From JAVZGQ01 sp038998365 (GTDB taxonomy: Archaea; Aenigmatarchaeota; Aenigmatarchaeia; CG10238-14; SCSR01), in the NCBI GenBank assembly GCA_038998365.1, contig JAVZHJ010000039.1, positions 1 through 5,841 on the forward strand: a DNA stretch of 5,841 nucleotides. Direction: 5' to 3'. Position numbers and translations under genes: made by a program. Of this stretch, positions 1 to 5,566 are shown piece by piece (positions within the stretch are counted from its first letter, which is position 1; each line of letters begins with the position of its first letter). Under the pieces are notes generated by a model that searched no databases, was not told the origin of the DNA, and saw only the letters and a list, made by a program, of their open reading frames with translations.

Positions 1-548
1 AAGCAGTTATCCATGGAGGAACTGCGTTATGGCGTTGCTACGGGAGCAACAGGTTTTCCGAAGACCTCGATTTCTACCTCCCTTTGAATCTCAAACAAGA
101 AAAATTTGAAAATTTTTTAAATGGTTTGAAACAAAAAGGGTTTGGGATAGAAAAATTTAAGAGAACGGAAAATTCAATATTTTCCAAATTTTCTTACCTT
201 GAAGCGACAGTAAGATTTGAAGCGGTTTTTAAGAATGTTAAGAATTTTGTGACCAAAAATTTTGAGATGAGTGATGGTACATTCATCCTAGTCAATACTT
301 TAACTCCAGAAAACATGCTTGAGGAAAAAATTTTAACATATATGGAGAGGAGAAAAGTTAGAGATCTTTACGATATTTTCTTTCTTTTGAAAATATGCAG
401 GAAAGAAAATGTAAAGGACAATGTGAGAAAGTTAATGGAGGAATTTAAAAAACCAATCGATGAAAAAGAATTGAAAGTTTTGATAATTTCTGGCAGCATT
501 CCTTCTGTTGAGGAAATGTTGAGAGTGGTGAGAATATGGGCAAAATAA
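1..548 (+). CDS. abiEii: AbiEii-type nucleotidyltransferase toxin (type IV toxin-antitoxin), 5' end cut by the window
   Basis: Seen: the frame is open from base 3, and the diagnostic motif lies before the first ATG/TTG-type codon at 84, so the true start is outside the window. Counting the codon at 3-5 as residue 1, residues 5-9 are GGTAL and residues 14-24 are GSNRFSEDLDF. This is the GG...GS...DxD signature of the AbiEii/DUF1814 nucleotidyltransferase fold, with metal-binding Asp21 and Asp23. A later family motif, EEK then RRKVRDLYDIFFLLK (from about residue 107), supplies the conserved Lys and the RDxxD segment. About 181 residues are visible; family members are usually somewhat over 200, so only a short N-terminal piece is missing. 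Known: AbiEii enzymes transfer nucleotides from NTP to a cellular target and arrest growth; homologues modify tRNA. Inferred: it acts as the cytoplasmic toxin partner of the next gene, with which it overlaps by 13 nt. All core motifs in view are intact, so it could be active. Confidence 0.92.
   Translation, partial: AVIHGGTALWRCYGSNRFSEDLDFYLPLNLKQEKFENFLNGLKQKGFGIEKFKRTENSIFSKFSYLEATVRFEAVFKNVKNFVTKNFEMSDGTFILVNTLTPENMLEEKILTYMERRKVRDLYDIFFLLKICRKENVKDNVRKLMEEFKKPIDEKELKVLIISGSIPSVEEMLRVVRIWAK
527..531 (+). promoter_or_regulatory. Shine-Dalgarno site of the AbiEi antitoxin gene
   Basis: GGTGA lies four bases before the ATG at 536 and inside the end of the toxin gene. It matches the archaeal 16S 3' end (complement GGAGGTGA). 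It supports 536 as the antitoxin start and suggests translational coupling with the toxin. Confidence 0.65.
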
Positions 549-1111
549 TATACTTGAACAAGCTAAGAGAATTTTTTAAGACAACACCTGTTTTCAGAGC
601 AAAAGATGTAGAAGTTCTCATAAAAAACAAAAAGTACAGCCATTTAATTCTTTTCAAGCTTTCAAAAAAAGATGAAATAAAAAGAGTTGTGAAAGGCTGG
701 TACAGTTTATATGACGATCCCATAATTTCTGTATTTTGTTTCAGGCCAGCTTATATCGGCCTTCAAGAAGCTTTAAGCATTCACAACCTTTGGGAACAAG
801 AAACAAATGTTGTCATAGTATCTACACGAAAAATAAGAACTGGTGTAAGAAAAGTTTTCAACAGCAATGTAATTTTACATAGAATTGATGAGAAGTATTT
901 TTTTGGGTACGATTACATAAACTATGAGAAATTTTTTGTTCCAGTTTCCGATATAGAAAAGACTTTGATAGACTTGGTTTATTTTAATGAAATTCCAAGC
1001 AAGGATGTACTAGTTGAAATAAAAAAGAAATTGAATAAAGATAAGCTGAATACTTATCTGAAAAAATTTCAACCAAAATTTAGAGAGCGAGTAATTAATT
1101 TGATTTTTTAA
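536..1111 (+). CDS. abiEi: AbiEi-family antitoxin / winged-helix regulator (type IV toxin-antitoxin)
   Basis: Seen: 191 residues. The N-terminus (about 1-60) reads as a winged helix-turn-helix: LREFFKTTPVFRAKDVEVL, then a second helix and wing ending VVKGWYSLYDDP (residues 51-62). The centre has PAYIGLQEALSIHNLWEQ (71-88) and the C-terminal part has SDIEKTLIDLVYF (138-150). These conserved blocks are what I know from archaeal AbiEi-type antitoxins, and the length is typical. Known: AbiEi proteins bind DNA through the N-terminal domain, repress their own operon and neutralise the AbiEii nucleotidyltransferase without forming a stable complex (type IV). Context: the ATG lies inside the toxin gene (13-nt overlap) with a GGTGA site in front, so the two are surely co-transcribed. 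The toxin comes first, opposite to the classic streptococcal abiE order. No promoter of its own is visible. The frame is intact to a TAA within a T-rich stretch. Confidence 0.88.
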   Translation: MGKIIYLNKLREFFKTTPVFRAKDVEVLIKNKKYSHLILFKLSKKDEIKRVVKGWYSLYDDPIISVFCFRPAYIGLQEALSIHNLWEQETNVVIVSTRKIRTGVRKVFNSNVILHRIDEKYFFGYDYINYEKFFVPVSDIEKTLIDLVYFNEIPSKDVLVEIKKKLNKDKLNTYLKKFQPKFRERVINLIF

Positions 1112-1152
1112 TCCTTTGCTCATTGTTTGAATCTTGCAAGTTGTGTTTTTTT
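1104..1152 (+). terminator. Candidate archaeal T-tract terminator of the abiE operon
   Basis: Two T-runs follow the antitoxin: six T at 1104-1109, overlapping the TAA stop, and seven T at 1146-1152, about 35 bases past it. Archaeal RNA polymerase terminates at U-rich tracts without needing a hairpin. The second run also lies antisense to the coding-like remnant described next, so its role is inferred from position only. Confidence 0.4.
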
Positions 1153-1580
1153 CTCCACAGAAAAAGGCAGTAAATACTTTGCTTTTCTGAGTGGCATTAG
1201 TTAAAAGCCAAATGCTTTCTTTACTATGCTCAGGCAGTTTTAGCTGTTTATAAGCTATCGTTAAATTGTTTAATGCTTGAAGTGTTTGCAAGTAGAGATT
1301 CTTATCAATTAAGTTAAGCTTTTCATAATTCTTCAAAGCTTCGAGGAACAAATAATTCTTATCCAAAGCTTTATCGTCCCTTAAGAACTGATCGTGAACA
1401 GCTTTAACCAAACTTGAATTTTTGGAATAAGCAGGCAATACATCGCGATAATTATCCTTAAGCTGAGGGAAATCTTTAAGGAAATTAACACCATCATAGC
1501 CATTGGATTCAGCGAAATTTACAAACTCGAAAGCTTTGCAAACTTATCTATGTCACTATTTTTAAGCGGCAATTTCTACT

Positions 1581-1604
1581 ATAAAAAGATTTCCCTCAAA
1601 AAAA
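1581..1604 (-). terminator. Candidate T-tract terminator of the first DUF4143-type ATPase gene
   Basis: Read on the minus strand, seven T (1604-1598) follow directly after the TAA stop of the ATPase gene, and a second run of five T lies at about 1588-1584. Consecutive U-rich tracts straight after a stop codon are the usual archaeal intrinsic terminator. No hairpin is evident. Confidence 0.5.
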
Positions 1605-2846
1605 TTAAATGAAAAAGTGAGGTACAAAAGCAACTTCTGTTTGACCTATTTTTTCTGTCTTGAATTCTCTCTCTGTTATCACAAGAGCTCTCTTGGGTTT
1701 GTAAGTGTTCAAAAAACTCAAAAAACCTTTACGCAGCTTTACTCCACTTTTAACTTCCACTGGAATAACATTTTGGTCCAATTGCAACACGAAATCAACT
1801 TCTGCTTTTCCTGTTGTACGCCAATAACAAATTTTGTCTTCAAAGTTTGCCCTTAATTCGTTGAGTACAAAATTTTCAAACAAAATTCCCTTATCAGTTC
1901 TGCTTTCGATGGGAAGAAAGTTATTAATTAGAGAATTCCTCAAGCCAGTGTCAATGAAATAAATCTTTTTTGCCTTTTTGAGTTCTGTTGATAAGTTTTT
2001 GTAAAATGGTGGGATCAAATCAATTATGTATGTAGACTTAAGGATTGTTAAATAATATTCCAGGGTTTTAAAATCTATTTTAAATTCTCGCATAATCGAT
2101 GAAAACTCAACTAAAGAACCATTATTAAAGCTGAGGTAGTTCAGCAAATTCCTGAATTTTTCTAGATGTCTAATGTTAAGGAAAAAGAAGACATCTTTTT
2201 CAAGGTATGTCCTAACGAGATTTTTTAAAAGTTCTTTTTTGATCTCTTCATCTTCTTCTTTCACAACAGCAGGAAACCCACCAAAAATCAAATATTCTTG
2301 AAGCAGTGATTTGAATTCATGCTCAAAAACAAGCTCAATTCGGATCGGCTTACCATTTAAGATGAAATCTTTAACAGCAGCTTTGTAAGATGAAAAAATC
2401 TTATGTAAGTCTGGAGCTTTCCACAGCAAGAATTCCTCAAAATCTAAAGGTAAAAGTTCAAAATAAATTGCTCTTCCAACAAGATATTTTCCTACTTCAA
2501 CTTTTATGTCAAACGAGCCCGAGCCTGTGACGAAGAGTTTGAGTTTATCAGAGAAAAGATCATAAATTAGTTTTATTTTCTTTCCAACTTTTTTGCAGTA
2601 TTGTGCTTCGTCGATAAACAATAATTTTTTTTCTAAGAATCTGCTTGCAAATTCTTTTGGCGAAGATTCCAAAGCTGCTAACATGTCCTCGTCTTCCAAT
2701 GTTGTGTAGCCACCCCCCAGTTTTTCTTTCAAATGCAACAACAAAGTTGTTTTGCCACTTTGTCGAGGCCCTTTAATCAAAACAATTTCTCTTCTTTTCA
2801 GCCATTTACTCATCTTTTCCTCTATTTTTCTTGGATAATACTCCAT
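1605..2846 (-). CDS. DUF4143-type AAA+ ATPase with C-terminal nuclease-like domain (intact)
   Basis: Seen: 413 residues, a normal length for the family. Walker A is GPRQSGKTT (26-34) and Walker B is LLFIDEAQ (75-82). A VTGSGS block (105-110) sits at the sensor-1 position. FELLPLDFEEFL (128-139) and GGFPAVV (from 188) are family hallmarks. The C-terminal domain (about 320-410) carries FEN, AEVDFV (Asp352) and VEVKSG (Glu364, Lys366), a PD-(D/E)xK-like arrangement. Between them (about 210-310) lies a helical, winged-helix-like region. Known: such ATP-binding proteins (AAA_14 plus DUF4143) are abundant, often multicopy, in archaea; their cellular role is not established. Inferred: an ATP-driven protein with a nuclease-like or DNA-binding tail, possibly defence-related. 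The ATG at 2846 is chosen because a TATA box is centred 27 nt upstream and the N-terminus matches relatives. It stands alone as a transcription unit. No defect is seen. Confidence 0.88.
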   Translation of the reverse strand: MEYYPRKIEEKMSKWLKRREIVLIKGPRQSGKTTLLLHLKEKLGGGYTTLEDEDMLAALESSPKEFASRFLEKKLLFIDEAQYCKKVGKKIKLIYDLFSDKLKLFVTGSGSFDIKVEVGKYLVGRAIYFELLPLDFEEFLLWKAPDLHKIFSSYKAAVKDFILNGKPIRIELVFEHEFKSLLQEYLIFGGFPAVVKEEDEEIKKELLKNLVRTYLEKDVFFFLNIRHLEKFRNLLNYLSFNNGSLVEFSSIMREFKIDFKTLEYYLTILKSTYIIDLIPPFYKNLSTELKKAKKIYFIDTGLRNSLINNFLPIESRTDKGILFENFVLNELRANFEDKICYWRTTGKAEVDFVLQLDQNVIPVEVKSGVKLRKGFLSFLNTYKPKRALVITEREFKTEKIGQTEVAFVPHFFI

Positions 2847-2872
2847 GAATACTTGTATTTTTTATGGAGTAT
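2838..2872. repeat. 9-bp perfect inverted repeat bracketing TATA box and start codon
   Basis: ATACTCCAT (2838-2846) and ATGGAGTAT (2864-2872) are exact reverse complements separated by 17 bases. One arm contains the start codon of the ATPase gene; the other overlaps its TATA box. If the mRNA begins near 2847 the distal arm is not transcribed, so an RNA hairpin is unlikely. A protein-binding operator, perhaps for autoregulation, is the better reading. Confidence 0.6.
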
Positions 2873-2877
2873 ATAAA
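2870..2877 (-). promoter_or_regulatory. TATA box of the first ATPase gene; transcript probably leaderless
   Basis: TTTATATA on the minus strand, preceded by a purine-rich GTAAAGA that could be the BRE. Its centre is about 27 nt from the ATG at 2846, which puts transcription initiation at or next to the start codon. No Shine-Dalgarno site is present, which agrees. Confidence 0.7.
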
Positions 2878-3111
2878 TCTTTACTTATTGAAAAACTTTA
2901 AGAATAAATTAAAGCCATGGGGGAATAATTTGGGGAGGAAAGTATAAATTTGTCCCAGAAATCAGACAATAGCTAATGCTTCTATGGAAAACTAGAAAAT
3001 CATTTAAAGACCTTTTATTGAGAGCACATAAATTAAGTTAAATCAATAAGCTTGGATGTAAATGAAATAAAGAGATAAGGTTAAAAAAGTTTGGAATTAA
3101 GTATCTTGCAT
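2878..3111. other. Intergenic region between the two ATPase genes
   Basis: No gene is supported on either strand in this AT-rich gap. The only features seen are the upstream part of the first ATPase promoter, a run of six T on the minus strand at 3088-3083 (about 24 bases past the second ATPase gene's stop, a possible terminator), and a TATA-like AGTATAAATT at 2941-2950 on the plus strand in front of a 22-codon ORF that I do not accept as a gene. Confidence 0.5.
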
Positions 3112-4400
3112 CTAAGAGGCATCAATCAACCACTTCCACAAGGGTTTACAAACTATTTTCTTACTTTTAACCTTAATCTCATCTTCATAATCCCAAGTTA
3201 TCACAAGCAAATCTTTGCATTTCAACTCTTTGCTTGCTTTCAACAAACTCTCCAATTCCCTTTTTTCAACTTCATCTTTACCTGAAGCATAAGTCACTTG
3301 AATTAATTGTTTTATTTTTAATCCTTCCTTAACAACAAAATCCACTTCTTTATCATTAACTTTTGAGTAATATATTTCGTTATTTGTTTTCTTCAACTCA
3401 AGAAACACAACATTTTCCATGAATTTGCCAATATCTTTGTTGAGCCTGAAGCCTACAATATTGCTCAAACCATTGTCAATGCTATAAACTTTTTTTGGAA
3501 GTTTTTCTTGAACTTTTAAAGAAGCAGAAAAAGCGTTCACAAAAAACAACAAGAAAGCTTCTTGTAAGTAATAAGAAAATCTCTCAACTGTATGTATTGG
3601 TATTTCCAAATTTTTTGAAAGTGAGTTAAAAGTTATTTTGTTTGAGATGTTTGTTAAATAGAAAACAGCAATTCTTCTAAGCTTCTCTATCTCTTTTATT
3701 TTATACTTCTCTGCAACATCTTTCATCACTATAGTTTCAAAGTAAGATCTCAAAAGATCTTTATCTTCAGTTATAACTACTCTTGGAAAGCCACCAAATT
3801 CCATGTAGTTATAAAGCAGCTTTAACACTTCTCTCTTTTTTGCAAGGAGATTCAGTTTATTTTCAGTGGAAATGTTTTTAAATTTTAAAAACTCTTGAAA
3901 AGAGAGTGGAAATATTTGAAATTCCATATATCTTCCAGAAAGAAGTGTTGCGTATTCTTTGCTCAAAAGCTTTGAACAAGAGCCTGAGACAAAAATGTTT
4001 GCTTCTTTCTTATCATGCAAAGTCCTCACAAATTTTTCCCATCCAGGAATGTTGTGAATTTCATCTAAAAATAAAAACACCTTTCCACTTTTCCATATTC
4101 TTTCCTTGTATAAATTCCAAATTTCTTCCAAAAGTTTCAAAGAATATTCTTCCCATCTATAGTCTTCAAAGTTTACTATCAGAATTCTCTCTTTTTCCAC
4201 AATTTTCATTAATTCTTTTGCCAGTTGCAAGAGCAAAGTGGATTTCCCACACCTTCTTACCCCAACAACTGCTATTATTTCTCCAGTTTTGCTCTTTTCT
4301 TCTAAATTTTTAAGATATCTTTCTCCAAAATTCCAGTTTCTTGTTCCCTAAACCAAAAGTTCCAATCACTCAAAATTTCAAATATCCTTTCCTTGTTCAT
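3112..4400 (-). pseudogene. Second DUF4143-type AAA+ ATPase, full length but broken by one frameshift near codon 25
   Basis: Seen: from the ATG at 4400 the frame reads MNKERIFEILSDWNFWFREQ..., the typical archaeal N-terminus, but stops early at about codon 33. A second frame covers the rest down to the TAG at 3112, with Walker A GVRRCGKST just above its first start-like codon (TTG at 4236), so a product from there would lack the P-loop. One added base at about 4316-4331 (TTTT or AAA run) joins both into 429 residues. Corrected numbering: Walker A 47-55, Walker B VFLFLDE 108-114, FVSGS 137-141, PLSF 165-168, YMEFGGFP in mid-protein, and a C-terminal domain with MENVVFLEL (328-336), EVDFV (352-356) and QVTY (368-371). 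Gln replaces the Glu of the nuclease-like ExK motif, as I recall from one branch of the family. Apart from the frameshift nothing else is broken, so either a recent mutation or a sequencing error is possible. It is clearly divergent from the first ATPase and not a recent duplicate of it. Confidence 0.82.
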
Positions 4401-4420
4401 AACTTATGTATGGATTAAAA

Positions 4421-4430
4421 TATATATAAA
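4421..4430 (-). promoter_or_regulatory. TATA box of the second ATPase gene; transcript probably leaderless
   Basis: TTTATATATA on the minus strand. The TTTATATA core is centred about 26 nt before the ATG at 4400, nearly the same core and spacing as at the first ATPase gene. No Shine-Dalgarno site lies between. This supports 4400, not the internal TTG at 4236, as the real start. Confidence 0.7.
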
Positions 4431-4666
4431 AATAACTCATGCAACAGTTATGATTTAACTTTCTTTTTGTCTACAAAATACTTTTCCAATATTCCGTTAG
4501 GGATAAACTTTAAAAATTAAAATCTATGCTCTTAAGCAACTTCCATAGCTTACACAATTTTCTTATTCTTTAACCTTGCTTCAATCAAAGCTTTAGGCTC
4601 AAGCCTTGCAAACCAAACTATCTCCACTATAATTTCTATTTTCTGTTTTATTGTAGCTACTTCTAC
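4431..4666 (-). other. Intergenic stretch with short coding-like segments, possible gene debris
   Basis: No intact gene is present. On the minus strand the segment 4666-4550 is open for 38 codons to a TAA and has protein-like composition: VEVATIKQKIEIIVEIVWF, then ARLEPKALIEARLKNKKIV. No ATG, GTG or TTG precedes it in frame. It lies one base out of frame with the end of the gene ending at 4663, across a run of six T (4678-4673). A further short piece at about 4511-4450 reads FIPNGILEKYFVDKKKVKS before a stop. Either could be a lost C-terminus or the tail of a decayed gene. I do not recognise the family. Confidence 0.35.
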
Positions 4667-5055
4667 CTGGTTGAAAAAAGAAAGTCTAAAAGCTTCTTCA
4701 CCACAAAACCTGTGATCAAAGCGCCAGCAACCGCTACAGGAAGCTTGTAGGGCTCGGGTGCAAGATTGAAAGTATCTATTCCTGCCTTCAAACCAAAAAA
4801 CACAGGAGCAACATAACCTAAAGCTTTAACCAATCTAGAAGGTTTGTAGTAAGGCTTAAGTTCGTCTTCCTCGTAAGAAATTCCGAGCTCACCAAGCTGG
4901 CGAACATTTGCACCAACGGCTGCGCTTTTCTTCCTATTTTTGAGATTGTATTTCCCTCTTCCAAAAAGTTCTATTTCTTTATTAACTGGATATCTTGCAT
5001 TTCCAACTATGCTGCCACCTTCTACTCCAACACTTGCTTCAAGCTTTTCCCACAT
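4663..5055 (-). CDS. Unrecognised 130-residue protein with two hydrophobic C-terminal segments
   Basis: I do not recognise this family. Seen: residues 1-65 are polar, rich in Gly, Lys and Glu, and look like short beta strands (for example GGSIVGNARYPV, ELFGRGKYN, SAAVGANV). Two hydrophobic segments follow: about 75-93 (LVKALGYVAPVFFGLKAGI) and about 104-127 (a Val/Ala/Gly-rich stretch ending in KKLLDFLF). They could form a membrane hairpin with the N-terminal part in the cytoplasm; there is no signal peptide. The start is the ATG at 5055; the frame is open further upstream but without another start codon, and no Shine-Dalgarno site precedes the ATG. It lies 38 bases after the next gene's stop in the same direction, so the two probably form an operon. 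The frame ends in STR-TAG directly after six T, and the minus-one frame beyond is coding-like, so the C-terminus may be longer in relatives. Confidence 0.6.
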   Translation of the reverse strand: MWEKLEASVGVEGGSIVGNARYPVNKEIELFGRGKYNLKNRKKSAAVGANVRQLGELGISYEEDELKPYYKPSRLVKALGYVAPVFFGLKAGIDTFNLAPEPYKLPVAVAGALITGFVVKKLLDFLFSTR

Positions 5056-5093
5056 AATTTTAAGGCAGGAAGTTAAAGATTTAACCTTTTCGC

Positions 5094-5492
5094 TTATTTG
5101 TCTGGATTCACTCGCAAGCTTATAGATAAATCAAGCTCATTTTCTTCAACTTTGACCAAATAGTCAACCCCAAATCTCACACGCTTTTTCCCATCACTCA
5201 CAACCAAAAATTTCGCATCCTTGTAAATTTCAACACTCACAGGCTCTCTATTCTGCAAAGGAATTAAAGCTCTGTAATGATTTCTCCCATCTTTCCATAT
5301 TTCTTCTGATGTCAAGATTTCAGCTATTTTTTCACACAGCTCCCAGTCTGCATGGCAGTATCTTTTCATCAGCCACTGCAAAAATTCTTCTTGTGAGATT
5401 TCATTTTTCTGAAGTTTGTGGAATTGGTCAAGCAAGCAATAAACTTCCCTATAACTCTTTAACTCCCTTTTCAAATACTCCAACATTTTCAT
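5094..5492 (-). CDS. Unrecognised 132-residue soluble protein, first gene of a two-gene unit
   Basis: I do not recognise this family. Seen: the first half (about 1-65) is predicted helical and charged, with Cys19, Cys46 and Cys53, a CHADWELC segment (46-53) and several aromatic residues. The second half (about 70-128) alternates like beta strands (PVSVEIY, KFLVVSDG, VRFGVDYLVKV, ELDLSISLRV), as in a small alpha+beta domain. There is no signal peptide or membrane segment. I chose the ATG at 5492 because a TATA-like element is centred about 28 nt upstream, matching the other promoters here; a TTG at 5495 would add one residue. Downstream, 38 bases separate it from the hydrophobic protein gene, with no promoter between, so they are likely co-transcribed and may work together. 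Two Cys seven residues apart, plus His47, could bind metal, but this is only a possibility. Nothing links it to a known pathway. Confidence 0.65.
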   Translation of the reverse strand: MKMLEYLKRELKSYREVYCLLDQFHKLQKNEISQEEFLQWLMKRYCHADWELCEKIAEILTSEEIWKDGRNHYRALIPLQNREPVSVEIYKDAKFLVVSDGKKRVRFGVDYLVKVEENELDLSISLRVNPDK

Positions 5493-5516
5493 CAATTGTT
5501 TTGAAGAAAAAGAACC

Positions 5517-5524
5517 TAAATATA
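5517..5524 (-). promoter_or_regulatory. TATA-like box of the two-gene unit
   Basis: TATATTTA on the minus strand, centred about 28 nt before the ATG at 5492. It is a weaker match than the other two boxes but at the same distance, with no Shine-Dalgarno site between, so a leaderless transcript is likely. It lies within a small inverted repeat, TAAAT-ATAG-ATTTA (5517-5530). Confidence 0.5.
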
Positions 5525-5566
5525 GATTTAGAACTCAAGGGGTGGTGAATAATTCGAATGAAATTA

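Larger units (their letters stand above)
1010..1604 (-). pseudogene. Decayed gene remnant of unknown family, squeezed between abiEi and the first ATPase
   Basis: No intact gene lies here, but the minus strand reads like an old one. A frame is open from 1543 down to a stop at 1010-1012. Its part above about 1112 has natural composition: blocks such as NFLKDFPQLKDNYRDVLPAY and LKNYEKLNLIDKNLYLQTL, helical and charged, ending near a CGEKNTTC segment. Below 1112 it is simply antisense to abiEi and has no meaning. The only start-like codon in frame is a TTG at 1438, yet the protein-like sequence continues upstream of it without ATG or GTG, to a TAA at 1546-1544. One extra base near 1535 would join it to an upstream frame reading KNSDIDKFAKAFEFVNF. 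A third frame, GNLFIVEIAA, lies at about 1595-1565. I do not recognise the family. I infer a gene truncated at both ends by its neighbours and carrying at least two frameshifts. Confidence 0.45.

Noticed and set aside
445..723. Minus-strand frame opposite the abiE junction
   Set aside because: Antisense to two well-supported genes, Phe/Ser/Leu-rich composition typical of a shadow frame, and no promoter.
1010..1438. A 142-codon minus-strand frame from TTG at 1438 taken as an intact gene
   Set aside because: Its last third is antisense to the end of abiEi, and the protein-like sequence runs on upstream of the TTG, so neither end is a natural gene end. Treated as a remnant.
1617..1856. Plus-strand frame of 79 codons inside the first ATPase
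   Set aside because: Antisense shadow of an intact gene; Cys/Phe-rich, with no start signals.
2941..3041. TATA-like AGTATAAATT followed about 30 nt later by an ATG and a 22-codon ORF on the plus strand
   Set aside because: The spacing fits a leaderless gene, but the peptide is too short and unremarkable to support, and TATA-like strings are common in such AT-rich DNA.
3906..4313. Plus-strand frame of 135 codons opposite the second ATPase
   Set aside because: Antisense to Walker B and the start of the ATPase; composition of a reverse-strand shadow; no promoter or ribosome binding site.
4316..4331. Programmed -1 ribosomal frameshifting in the second ATPase
   Set aside because: Neither run forms a proper X-XXY-YYZ slippery heptamer in the starting frame and no downstream stem is evident; a lost base is simpler.
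4398..4408. Small palindrome CATAACTTATG over the second ATPase start
   Set aside because: Arms of only five bases in AT-rich DNA; chance is likely, unlike the 9-bp repeat at the first ATPase gene.
4940..5548. Plus-strand frames at 4940-5125 and 5309-5548
   Set aside because: Both lie antisense to the two-gene unit, and the second runs through its promoter; no start signals.
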